Shown one piece after another: positions 1 through 13,646 of a stretch of DNA of 64,000 nucleotides. The position numbers were made by a program, and so were the translations under genes. Source of the stretch: Steinernema hermaphroditum (taxonomy: Eukaryota > Nematoda > Chromadorea > Rhabditida > Steinernematidae); NCBI GenBank assembly GCA_030435675.1, contig CM059621.1:11780001-11844000 (forward strand), read 5' to 3'. Under the pieces are notes generated by a model. It had not been told where the DNA came from. It did no database searches and saw nothing but the letters and a program-made list of their open reading frames with translations. Numbering within the stretch: the stretch's first letter is position 1; each line of letters begins with the position of its first letter.

Positions 1-2631
<2,631 letters not shown>

Positions 2632-3290
2632 ATTGTGTCCATATTAGTTCAAGGAACTATAATATTTGATTATAACTAAAACTCGATAAAATATCTCGAG
2701 GAAGCAATCGTGTCGATGGCTGAACGTTCACCTATAAACGTACGAGCAGAGAGCCGTGATTGGTCAAACTTAAAAAGATCTTCCCTCGGTAGCAAAATTC
2801 ATTTTGTTTTGTAAGTGCGGGACGGCACATGGGAATAATAGTATCCGTTGTTTATTTGCGTCGGATCGGTCCGTTCGCTCTCGGCCGTACATCCGAATGC
2901 GGTTTTCCCTTCACTCGAAATGCATTTTACTTTTATGTGAGCGGTGGGAGTAAATATAATAATTATGTAATATTTTAATCCTATTCACAATAATTCTGCA
3001 CCAATCCAATACTATTACAAGTAAATTACACGACGACGTCAATGAAATTACAGAAAAAATCGATTTTAGGAGCGCAGCTTATCGTTAATATCTTATGAAG
3101 ATATGTAGAGCAATATAAAGTGCCCAGAATACGGTACCTTGTGGATAATCAGGTCGAAGGACACATTTTTGCACTTGTGATTAAAGAAGAAGATCCTATT
3201 GCTTACACGTGCAGTCTCGATACGACCTCATTTGAGAGTAATAAATGATGTCATTAAGATGCTGTTTACACTGAAAGAGATTCTTGGGGT
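2632..3290. other. Intergenic, convergent 3' ends
   Basis: About 660 bases between the PI4K stop and the stop of NHR A, which runs towards it. I see no supported gene, repeat or RNA here. Confidence 0.6.
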
Positions 3291-4493
3291 TTACTGATCA
3301 CTCGATTCGAAAAACAGGTCAAGCCAGATCTTTGGGATTTCAACATTTTCCACGAGTAATGAGCGGAATTTTCCAGAAAACAATTTGGCCACATAATGAG
3401 AAGAGACGACGTTTTTGTTGACAATGTCGTACAAGAGTTGCAGCCTTGTGATCCAATCGGAAGAGTCGTCTTCTGACCTGACGATATGCATTAAAGCCTT
3501 GAGATAGAAGACCCGTTCGTCGTCGATGAGATCTTGAGCTTCGGTGGAGAGCTCTGGGGCAGAGGAGTTGAGGGCAATTAGCGTTTTGAGGACGATGATC
3601 TTCTTCATTTTGGTGATGTCACTACAACACTTCAGCCTTGCATTAAACTAGATAGGACTCAGCGTTCACCTAGGGGAAGACAGTGTCAGCCTGCTGAGGT
3701 AGGACTCATGCACTGCGTGAAACTGACAAAGCTGGATTACGGTACCTTTGGCCAGTGCAATTCTATCTTTTTCTGTTAATCTGGAGAAAATCCGTAACGT
3801 TTTCAAGAACTCTATGGACACAATAGCGTCCATGCACGACCACATTTCTTCTCGTTCGACTTTTTTCTCTTCTTCTATGCTCTAAATTTGAGATTCCTTT
3901 TAAACATTGAGTGAACAGTGAGGTTACATCAACATCATTGCAGTTCACTAAAATCGAGGCTTTGTTCAAGACTTCGTTCAGCGAGGTTGACGGTCCATAG
4001 CAACCCAAGCTCGAATGCCTTAGTCTTCTGAGCTTGAGTTCAATTAAGACGAGATGTTCGACGCTCTTTTCGGTTACGGTAGGTTCCTTTCGAAGGAGCG
4101 GAAGGTGCTAAACAAAGAACACCTTGTGGTTATAGCCTGCGTGCCTACAGTAATGTATTCTGGAGAAGAAGGCGGTTCCCTCAAATAACTTCTGGTGTTC
4201 ACCACCTTGGGATCCATTCCCAATTGGACACATTTCTCGAAGCGACAACTTCGGCATGGATCTAAAGCCAGATCTCTAGATAACCTCACCGCGCAATCCT
4301 AGTTACGGTGCTTGAAGTCACAGTCGCCTCCATATGGACATCTGAGAATCCTTTTGGACTGGACCGCCCTTCGGAAAAACGTTTTGCAGCCGTTGCAGCT
4401 CGGAACTCCGTAGTGACAACAATGTGCCGCCCTCCCGCAGATCAAACAGATCGTCGGCGCCTCGGTTTTAGACGGCGCCGCAGCAACATCCAT
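3291..4493 (-). CDS. nhr: Nuclear hormone receptor A (divergent nematode type)
   Basis: Predicted ligand-regulated transcription factor. Exons (complement): 4307-4493, 4203-4261, 3949-4107, 3670-3881, 3291-3636; 320 residues, all phases close. The first zinc finger is CLICGRAAHCCHYG..CNGCKTFFRR. The second finger has CPYGGDC and CRSCRFEKCVQLGM. The ligand domain follows with EMWSCMDAIVSIEF, LTEKDRIALAK and TLIALNSSAPELS. The spacer between Cys6 and Cys7 is uncertain: a 45-nt intron (4262-4306) gives 6 residues and a 33-nt intron (4274-4306) gives 10; siblings have 8-9. Reading straight through would hit an in-frame TAG. Compared with B and C it lacks about 35 residues after helix 3 (the DPDGTVP region), and the joining intron (3637-3669) is only 33 nt. 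It may be a shortened but functional gene, or an early decaying one. Confidence 0.75.
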
Positions 4494-4999
4494 TGGGACG
4501 TCCCAGAGGACAGGAGTGCCGGCCTCGGTAGGTGGGCTCTTCCTGGAGAGGCTGCTCAGATTACCACCCTACTTTCGTCATCAAGGATCCACTCAGCTGC
4601 AAATAACTCACGTAACCATAATCGATGGGCTGAAACGTCGCATGACATGGAAACGCACTCGCGAGGAGGAACGACAGGACAAACGCCCGCATTTCGTGAC
4701 GTAGTACTGCTCACCCACCGTTTGTTTGTCACCTGAAATGGGATGAATACGTGCGGTGACGCGCGAGAGTATATTTAGTTTGCAGGATTAGCATGACGAC
4801 AACGGGAACGCGATCTAGGGAACAACATAAACTGAAGAAATGACCTGCTTTCGCCCTTTGAGGGCAAGTAGAGGATGCCTACATGGAAACCGAGAAGTCA
4901 CTGGCCGCTCATCATGAAGTGATCAGTTGTCAGGAAGATTCGCAATGAAAAGTAAAATACACCTTTATTATGCAACTGCAGCGGCGATGAATCACACTG
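4494..4999. other. Intergenic between NHR A start and NHR B end
   Basis: Upstream region of NHR A and downstream region of NHR B. Nothing recognisable beyond this. Confidence 0.5.
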
Positions 5000-6447
5000 T
5001 CAACCACGTGGTTGAATAAACAAAAGCGATGAGAACGATTGATCGCTTCCTGTGTAAAGTTCTAACCATATGCGTTCGGTAAATAGTCCCTTCGGTAAGA
5101 GAGGTAGGATCTCTATCATGAAGAAGTGCATCATGTTCTGAAAAGTGTTCCTTTAGAAACGGTGACATCAAACTGAAGTACCTGAGTGTCGGTCATGTTG
5201 AGATGGATCATGTCGTAGAGGCGCTGGAATCTTGGCAGCCACTCGACGGAGTCCGACTCCAGCTGCACGATCTTCATCAGCGCCTTTACGTACTTGAGTC
5301 TCTCCTCTTCGATCACCTCCCGCGCCCCTTCGCTCAAGTTAGGAGCCGCCGAGTTCAGGGCGATGATGGTCTTGAGTAGAGCCGCTTTCTCTGGCGTTAT
5401 TTTGTTCTTGACGCAGGCGGACAAAACATGGGAGTGGCGAACTTTAGAGACCATGGGAGAGCTGAAAATGACGGATTCTATACTTTCCATTGTGATACCC
5501 TACTCTGCAAGTAGTCCCTGATAAGGGACGGTCCCATCGGGATCAATGAGACGTTCGCGGTTTCCTCTGAAGTACGAGTTACAGGCCTTTAGGAACATAG
5601 CCGCCGATACGATCGTAGCCCTAGCGAGAGCGAGTTGATCGGATTCTGACAAGTTCCGAAAGAAGTCAAAAGTCTTGTAGAATTCTATCATGAGGACAAC
5701 CTTTGCAAAACCCCACATTTTATACCCTTCTTTGGTGCTGTTCTCTGTATAAACCATCCCCGGTGGTGGTTTCTTCCAATGTGTAACTGGCTAGAAGTGC
5801 TATCATTAAAAAGAAACGAAGCGCAATCCTCATACCTCATATGTATCCACGAAGATCAGATCAGATTTGTCAGTTAAATAGTCGCGTACAGTATTAGTTC
5901 TCGAATAGGGGAAGTAGGAGGAGAAGAGCAGCTTGTTTATTCTCCCCTCGACATCGGTCAGTCGTGCTAGGTCAATTTCAAAAGGAGCTTGGTTAGAAAG
6001 AAGAATACTTCTTGGGTTATGTTTGTGAAAGGAGCTGTTCACCGCTGTAAAACGTCTTTTCCAGGCAGGACTGACTCGGTTCTCTCATACCTTCCGGTCT
6101 CATGCCAAGAGTCAAACATTTCCGAAATCGGCAGTGGGCACACATTTTTAAATCTGACAATTAAAAAAACGTTCTGATAGATATTCAAAAAAATGAACAT
6201 TACCATGGCGAATATTACAAGCGTTGCCTTTCGAACAAGAAACAGCCCGTCCACCCAAAACATATCTCCTGAAGAAGGATTTGCATCTGCCACAGCTAGC
6301 AACTCCATAGTGACAACAGCTGGCCGAGTCGCCGCACACAAGACATACAGTAGGCGCATTCAGTTTGACAATTATGGAGTCGTAACAAGAGCTGAAGTTA
6401 AGATGTGTCGATGCGTGTGGAAAGGCAGTTTCTTACCGGGACGCCAT
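5000..6447 (-). CDS. nhr: Nuclear hormone receptor B, tandem paralogue of C
   Basis: Exons (complement): 6437-6447, 6204-6391, 6091-6153, 5836-6044, 5504-5790, 5182-5461, 5000-5137; 391 residues in one frame with introns of 42-50 nt. The start lies in an 11-nt first exon (MASR), because the next exon has no in-frame ATG before the first zinc finger. DNA-binding domain: CLVCGDSASCCHYG, P-box CGRCKSFFRR, second finger CSKGNAC and CAHCRFRKCLTLGM, with an 8-residue Cys6-Cys7 spacer. Ligand domain: HWKKPPPG, KMWGFAKVVLMIEF, the NLSESDQLALARA loop, IDPDGTVPYQ and KTIIALNSAAPNLS. Final helix region ERIWLELYTGSDQ. Exons 5' of about 5570 differ clearly from C, but 5190-5570 is almost identical to C, intron included. 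Function and ligand unknown. Confidence 0.88.
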
Positions 6448-7519
6448 AGATGTTGATTGGGCACATGCCACCGACATAGTCATAGAGGATTCGATGAAAT
6501 CGTAAGCAGCCATCGGATGAGGTCGGCTTACATGGAGTGTGCAAATATGCAGAGCTACGTGAGCATTCAAAGTGAGTCCAAAGTCATCTGACACGGAACA
6601 AATCGATCGGACACGTGGAAATCAAACATGAAGCAAACACAACGCTTATCTCGCTGTTTAATCTGCTTCCCCCGTGCAGCGGAAGGTGCTCGTTGGCGAG
6701 GACAAAAAAATCAAAATCTGAACCGATTCACAGGTCAACAATTTGAGAATTTTGAAATACGATTAAGCAGCCTTATCTTCCAAAACTGCATCTTGACTAT
6801 CAAGAAGGAAGTAAGGTCACCACTGGGAAGGTTTTAAGGCCACCTTTCGCGGTTTCGAGAAAGAGAATCAACATGAATAGGAGATGCAAATCAGTGCCGC
6901 CAACAGAATCGATTGGGCGCCCTTCGACAGTTTGCACTGCCGTTGCTTGAGTACGCAAGTTACGTTATCTGATCGACCGTAACCGGTTTTAGACCACGTG
7001 ACTTCATTCTAAACCCTCTACTTCCGCGTTGTCGTCGAACCCTCGTCGAACCTCTAGTTTAAAGTATGTAATTCGGTTAAATGTGTAAAGCCGATGATTC
7101 GTGGGACAAGCACTCAGGAATCGACTCGATGTGTGGAAATTAAATAAGGAACGAGCGAAATGAATTGACTACGTGCAGAAAATAGAACAGCGTTCACAGA
7201 ATAAGCGATCTACGGAAAGGAGCATCGGAATTCTGGCATAGTGACGTACTTAATTGTTTGAATTGAATTTTAAGGCATACTTCAAGTGTACTCGGACGCG
7301 TGGGCATAATATCTGCAGCAAAGTACACTCCACCGAACGTTCTGCAGCCATTTTAGATCCATATGAGCATTTGATGTGTTGTGCCTGCAGTCGTGTTCAC
7401 AGATTGCAATGTCCGGCCTGAAAACCTACTCTGTACGGAAAGCGTGTAAGGTGTTCCTGCTCAAATAGAGGACCGATCAATGGCCAAATGAAATCTGTCT
7501 CCAAGAATAGAAATGGAAA
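6448..7519. other. Intergenic upstream of NHR B
   Basis: No convincing gene. Contains the presumed promoter of NHR B and ends at the left TA target site of the mariner copy. Confidence 0.5.
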
Positions 7520-7521
7520 TA

Positions 7522-8467
7522 TTGGGTTGGGGAGAAAGTTCTTGCGTTTTTTTTACCTACGCTTTTTTAGTAATGTTTTTTGTGTTGTGCCGCAGATTGT
7601 AAAGATTGTTTGAAAGAGCTATCTCTGCTCTACAAAAGCGCGGTGACACTTTTTATTTTATAGCCGCACTGTGTCTGAATTTCAAGATATTTAGATGGAG
7701 TTTCCAGGAGGTAAAAAGCACCATTTACGACAGGTGATATTTGTTGCCTCCCCCTCATCGAGGAATACGTGTATTCAAGCGTAGTTTTTTGTATAGGATT
7801 GTAAAGGGCGATGAGAAGTAGGCCTACATGTGAATAAAGATCAAACGAAACAAGGGCGGCTTCAGGAGACGAGGTTGATAGAAAAAGCAGTCTATAACGA
7901 AGCGAAAATGGACAAAATGGCCATTTTATGGTGGGATTTTGAAGATTTGCGGCGGTGGGAAATTCTGGATACGAACAAGACGGCCGACCGACACCTGCAC
8001 AGCGGCCAGCCAAAGCGCGTGATCAACGCAATCCAGCAGAAAAAGTCGAATCATGAAGCCCAAGTCACCCTGTTGCCCAACAGCGCACCCCCCAAAATTG
8101 CAAAAGTGGTCAAGACCGCACTCGAACAGCAGAAGTGGGAGATTGTTGCACATCCACCGTATTCTCCAGATTTAGCACCGATGGACTATCATCTGTTCTG
8201 CTCACTGTCAAACCATAGGAGGAGTGTTTCATTCGAAAATGACGAAGAACTCGAAACCTGGATCAACGACTTCTTCGACTCCAGACCTGCTGATTTTTGG
8301 AGAAGAGGAATCGATCAACTGGTGCAGCGGTGGGAGCAGGTCGTGGACAGCAACGGTGAATATATTGTTGATTGATGCCTTGTTATTGTTGCTGCATAAA
8401 AGTTTGTTTTTTAATTGAAAAAAAAAACGCCAGAACTTGAATATATAGAACTTTCTCCCCAACCCAA
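7522..8467 (+). mobile_element. Mariner-family transposon, 946 bp, internally deleted
   Basis: Bounded by perfect 20-bp terminal inverted repeats, TTGGGTTGGGGAGAAAGTTC at the left and its reverse complement at the right, with TA duplicated on each side (7520-7521 and 8468-8469). A full-length mariner is about 1.3 kb, so roughly a quarter is missing. The inside holds a broken transposase (separate entry). Intact ends and target site suggest a relatively recent insertion of an already defective copy, mobilised in trans. Confidence 0.9.
7830..8375 (+). pseudogene. Mariner transposase remnant, catalytically dead
   Basis: The reading frame keeps the C-terminal half of a mariner transposase: AILWWDFEDLRRWEIL, the diagnostic HPPYSPDLAPMDYHLF, then RRGIDQLVQRWEQVVDSNG. 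The block that normally carries the second catalytic Asp (HQDNARPH-like in the family) reads LPNSAPPK, so that Asp is gone. The helix-turn-helix N-terminus is missing or scrambled. It cannot encode active transposase; the ends may still be mobilised. Confidence 0.85.
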
Positions 8468-8469
8468 TA

Positions 8470-9393
8470 TTAATAAACGTGTCTACTTTGTGAAAGAGAA
8501 CTGGTAATACAAGAACGTTTCAAAAATGAACAATACATCACAAGCTTGCCCGGAATTCTGTTTTCAAGGTTGGCCTTTGTAGATATCAGTGTGTTTGACA
8601 CAGTTTCAAAGGCGAATCAAAGATGTTTCCGAGATAAATCAGCAACCGAACATTATCCCCATTTAGCAGATTTACCAGATGCGTCACCTCTAGCTCACTG
8701 AGAAAGACTATAAAACCCCACTTTAGACGGTCATTTTTTCCGTGCTTTACAGCTCTACATCAACGTTGTTTTCGAAGTTCAATGCAATCGAATTGTACAA
8801 TGCAATTGTTCAATCGAAAATCGAATATCTATATGATTGTCTATAAGGAATGTCTAAAATCATCTGGAGTGCGGTTTGCAGACCTTTTTGCGACATGCTC
8901 TTAATTTTCCAAATTGAATTCATCGCAGCTTGGCAGATGTTGTCTGTGAAAAAAAGAGGAAGTGCGTCTGGATCAAAGATAACTCACCTACAGAAGCAAA
9001 AACGATAAGAGAGCGAAAAAAACACGATCTTCAATATTGATTGCGGTTCGCAGATGTCATCTCATCATCCAGGTTCTGCTTATAAGAATGCTCTTTTGTG
9101 TGAAAGACTTTGTAATGAAGCGCATTTTTGTATTGGGTTGGTGCATCGAAAATTTGCTCAAAAACGAAGTAGAAAGAACTAAGCTGTGACTTCCATGAGA
9201 TGACGCGTAGTTTCTAAACACATAACGAGAATTAAGGGAAATAACTTTGTTTTATTATCGCTTTCCAGGTGCACTTTAACGCAATTTAGTGACCGCGCTG
9301 ATCCCCCTTTTTGTTTCCGTCATTATAAATAATTTAACTTCATAACGGGGACAGCAGCCTCAGCTTTCCACCATTCGCCGAAACGGTTCCGCC
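8470..9393. other. Intergenic; one mariner-like end fragment
   Basis: At 9131-9170 the sequence TATTGGGTTGGTGCATCG resembles a single mariner terminal repeat without a partner. Otherwise only AT-rich sequence, probably including the promoter of the receptor gene that follows. Confidence 0.4.
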
Positions 9394-10701
9394 ATGTGCG
9401 ACGACATCACCACGATCAGTCCGTGGCTGAGGGAGGACTGCTACAACATAACCCTTTCCCCTCACGACGCCAGGGAACTGCGCCACTATGGAACTGTTCT
9501 CATCAGCGTTCTCCGCACGTCCGCCAAAGTACAATGGTTCACCGCCTATCCGGTCCTTCTTGTCAGCCTCTTCATCATCTACCTTTCCGCTTTCGTCGTT
9601 CACTATTCCCTGGCGAGAGTGTACTGTGTAAACATCGCCATCCAGAGCATTCTGAGTACGGTAGTCAGCATAACGGATCAAGTGTACTACATTGCGTGGG
9701 ACAAACGCAGAGGAGTTTATGAAGAATCGTAGGCGTGTGGTACTGTAGCAGATGGTGATGCGCCTTTTAGAAATGCTTATCTCACCTTCAAGAAGGTAAA
9801 CAATTACGTGGCCGACTGTTACCTGTACTTTTCAACGCTAACCATCCTCATGTCCTATCTTGGAGTCGCCAGACCCGTGTTGTTCAGAAAGATCATGAAG
9901 AAGAGGTAAGCCACTATTGGAGGGACAATCGTGCAGATCTCTCTTCAGATCATTCGTCATCGGCACGTCACTCTGTCTCTACTTGTGGTGCGTCGTCTTT
10001 TCTCTCAAAAGCCTCGTTTACAACAAAACGGCTTTCCCGATGCAACACTTCATCATATCCATGGTGCACACCACAATCTCCACTGGCCTCTACGTCCTCA
10101 TGATTACTCTCTACATCTTAGTGAGCTGCTCACGAACGAAATTGAATGTCCTCTGAGTTTAGACGTTGATGGAGATAGTGATGAAGAAGAACGTTGTCAA
10201 CTCGACGGGCGATGCAACTTCTCGCCAGGCCTACTGGAGCTCTCTCAAGTCGACACTTATCTTCTGCACACTTCCCAACATAGCCTACGGAATTACAATC
10301 AGTAAGAAAGACGGGGTAAACGGCGACATATCACCACCGCTTTCAGGCAGTTTCATCTGCAGAACGCATCTCTTCCGTCTCGAGTACTTCGTGCCGGATG
10401 CCGACACGATGGCGGAATCCATTTCCTGTGTTGTTCCCTGCTTCATTGTGGACATGGTCGCCAAATCACTTATATCGGTTAGACGTGTGTCCTTTAAGAG
10501 CTCTATTATTCTGGAGTTTAGGTGCGTCTTCTGCTCACTTCGTTTACAGCTCTCGTCGCTTTCTATGACTATCGCGTGTCGACGCTGAGAATTGTGCGGA
10601 AAGTATGGAACCTTATCCAGGGCAAAACAGACGTTCACGAGATTCAGCGCGGCGATTCGAGAAACTCCATTTTCTATAAGCGCTCAAGTACATCAACCTA
10701 A
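9394..10701 (+). CDS. Seven-transmembrane receptor, nematode chemoreceptor-like
   Basis: Exons 9394-9728, 9771-9905, 9949-10120, 10163-10301, 10347-10477, 10522-10701; 363 residues, every phase closes, introns 42-45 nt. Extracellular N-terminus with a glycosylation site (CYNIT), then hydrophobic segments including TAYPVLLVSLFIIYLSAFVV, VADCYLYFSTLTILMSYLGV, FVIGTSLCLYLWCVVFSL, FIISMVHTTISTGLYVLMIT, ISCVVPCFIVDMVAKSLI and the RLLLTSFTALVAFYDYR end. Basic loops (FRKIMKKR) face the cytosol. The plan fits a nematode serpentine receptor (G-protein coupled, sensory neurons in known cases). I could not assign the subfamily. It lies between NHR B and C on the opposite strand and appears intact. Confidence 0.8.
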
Positions 10702-11100
10702 ACATGATCTCCTATTTTGCACCTTGTAATAGTTTGTGGCTTTTAGTATATTATCATAATAGATGGATGAACTATTTGTATTCGTTGAATCTCATGCCTA
10801 CGACACAGAGTTCCTCGGAATCCATTAACCAATTCCCATAAATCCATTTGTAGCTCTAAGATGAAAGATATTTAAGCTAGATATCGTTGAAGTAAGGGAT
10901 CAGTTCTGCATAGAGCAATAAAGGTGCTCAATTAATCAGTCCGTGTTGATGACCAGACGCACTCTGAGTGCAAGTGTTTGAGTGGAAAGCGCTTATTTAT
11001 TACTATTTCAACGAAACATTCTACTCTACATATAATGATTTTGAGTTCATCAGAAAACAAGATATGTGTGAGAGAGGTCTATAGAAATTCGTGAGGCACA
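10702..11100. other. Intergenic, convergent 3' ends
   Basis: Shared tail region between the receptor gene and NHR C. Contains an AATAAA-type signal (gcaataaagg) near 10915. No gene seen. Confidence 0.5.
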
Positions 11101-12441
11101 TCAAAGCAATGAGGGGGACGTGTTTACAGCATGGATCTCCCACCATATTTGTGCAACGCCAAATCCTTTTGACAGCAGCGGTAATAACTCCAACATGAAG
11201 AAGTGCATCATGTTCTGAAAAGTGTGCCCTTAGAGAAGGTGACATCAACGGTGAAGTACCTGAGTGTCGGTCATGTTTAGATGGATCATGTCGTAGAGGC
11301 GCTGGAATCTGGGCAGCCACTCAACGGAGTCCGACTCCAGCTGCACGATCTTCATCAGCGCCTTCACGTACTTGAGTCTCTCCTCTTCGATCACCTCCCG
11401 CGCCCCTTCGCTCAAGTTAGGAGCCGCCGAGTTCAGAGCGATGATCGTCTTGAGTAGAGCCGCTTTCTCTGGCGTTATTTTGTTCTTGACGCAGGCGGAC
11501 AAAACATGGGAGTGGCGAACTTTAGAGACCATGGGAGAGCTGAAAATGACGGATTCTATACTTTCCATTGTGATACCCTACTCTGCAAGTAGTCCCTGAT
11601 AAGGGACGGTCCCATCGGGATCAATGAGACGTTCGCGGTTTCCTCTGAAGTAAGAATTGCAAGCCTTGTAGAACATCACCATTGGCACCACTGTGGCCCT
11701 CGTTAGGGCGAGCTGATCGGATTCCGACAAGTTCCGAAAGAACTCGAAGGTCTTGTAGAATTCTATCATGAGGATGGCTTTCACGAATCCCCACATCTTG
11801 TACCCTTCTTTGGTGCTGTTCCCCGAGAACACAAACTGCGGTGGAGGTTTCTTCCAGAACGTCACATACTGAGAAATAACTTGAATGCTGTCGTAAATCT
11901 AACCTACTTACTCCGTATTTATCAACTTGACTTAAACTGCATTCTTCCTTTAAGAAGTCTCGGACCGATTTCGTCGTCGAATACGGAAAATATGTCGAGA
12001 ACAGAAGCTTTTTCATCCTCGCTTCGATAAAAGTTATCCCCGCTAGGTCGATTCCAAGATTATTTTGCTTAGAAATCAGAGTCTTCATTGGAATATTCTT
12101 ACAAGAAGCGCTTTTTACGGCTAAAGTTAAATAGCTTATGATCTCTGAACATGTCTATCATACCTTCCGGTCTCATGCCAAGGATCAAACACTTCTGAAA
12201 TCGGCAGTGAGCGCACATTTTGACCTCTAAAACAAAAACATATGATCGATTACGCTTATCTTCCTTGAATATCACCGTGGTGAATGTTGCAAGCGTTCCC
12301 TTTGGAGCAAGATTTTCTCTTTGTACCCAACACATATCTCCTGAAGAAGGACTTGCATGTGTCGCAACTAGGAACTCCATAGTGACAGCAGTTGGCCGAG
12401 TCGCCGCACACAAGACAAGTAGTGGGCGGCTTCACCTTCAT
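11101..12441 (-). CDS. nhr: Nuclear hormone receptor C, tandem paralogue of B
   Basis: Exons (complement): 12276-12441, 12164-12226, 11912-12120, 11582-11868, 11260-11539, 11101-11214; 372 residues. Exon sizes 63, 209, 287 and 280 nt are the same as in B, showing direct paralogy. DNA-binding domain CLVCGDSANCCHYG, P-box CDTCKSFFRR, CSKGNAC, CAHCRFQKCLILGM. Ligand domain FWKKPPPQFVFSGN, KMWGFVKAILMIEF, NLSESDQLALTRA and KTIIALNSAAPNLS. Unlike B it has a simple start (MKVKPPTTC) just after TTTAG/GCGCAG, possibly a trans-splice acceptor. The stretch 11260-11650 is almost identical to B, including the 42-nt intron, while the zinc-finger exons and the final exon diverge. Ligand and targets unknown. 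Confidence 0.88.
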
Positions 12442-13646
12442 ATCTGCGCTAAAGATCTTAAGGTGCCTAATGTTTTGAACTGCAACTGCCTACCGTGGAG
12501 CTGTCATGAAGCTATTGAAATTGAATTTGACCGAAGTTGTTCAGAACCATGGATAGAAAACGAATCGATTGAACGATCTGACGCGATGAATCGACACTCT
12601 TTAAGTGCATGGCAACAGCAGGTGCGCGGCGTTATCTTAGTGACCTTGATTGTCTGACCCGGATTGAAACTCCTCAAACAGGGATGGTCATAAGTCACGA
12701 ACGGTCTGTTGCGGAAGACAGCGACAGGTGATCGCGACAGGGAAACAAGGTTAAACACGTGTGTGGTGTGATGTGACATCATGTAACGTGGATGATTTCA
12801 GAAATAAACGCGAAAAATTCGTAGGGTGTGTATTTTGGATGGCTATTTTTGATGGCTAATTTAAAAGAAATGGTGTCGCTTGAAAAAGTGACAAGTAATC
12901 CGGTTATCATTCCTAACTATCAAGTGTCTCATTCGTGTCGATAGCGAACTGACCTCGACAAAACATTTCTCGCCACCAAAAACGCTAAGAGTCAAATAGT
13001 TTAGTGAAGTTACTTTTTCCTAAAAGTGATTGAGCGCCGAATCCTTTTGCTCGTGACACAGTTCGAGTCTTCGAGTTTATCTTCTTGTCGGAGGACGACC
13101 GCTCAAGTCATTCCGCAGACTTCAAAGGGAGCGAGTGCACGTCCCAGAATGATGTAGACACGTGATAAATACAACCTTTTCGTGATCTTCGAGTCTCTGT
13201 ATTGCAAATATTACAAACCGTTACTGTCTGGTGGGAGACGGTAGCGTGATTAGAGTGGAGGAGAAGGGCTCGGTTGACGGAGGTGGAGTTGACATTGGGA
13301 AGGGGCGCAAGGGACAGAAGGAGGGAAAAGACGAATCGACTGGAGGAACGGAGTAGAAGTCGAGGGATTCTAGGAGACAGAAAGGGTTAGGAAAACCTCA
13401 TTGTGGGGTCGCTGGATCCGCCTTCGAGACGGGCAGCTGCAGTCCGCTGGGGTAGGTCGGAACAGTTCTTCCAACTTTGTTACACATACAAGCACAATCT
13501 AGAACAAAGTAAATCACAAAAGACAATTGTTGTCCTGCAAAAAAAGATTTATAAAATGAAAAAATACACAAAATCTGAATATATTCTCTATTGTACAATA
13601 ACTAATTGGATGAATAAATCCATCTCGACGAGCATATCGTGTTTAG
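12442..13646. other. Intergenic between NHR C and the srt gene
   Basis: About 1.2 kb. It includes a G-rich, purine-rich tract at about 13225-13390. No supported coding sequence or repeat. Confidence 0.45.
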
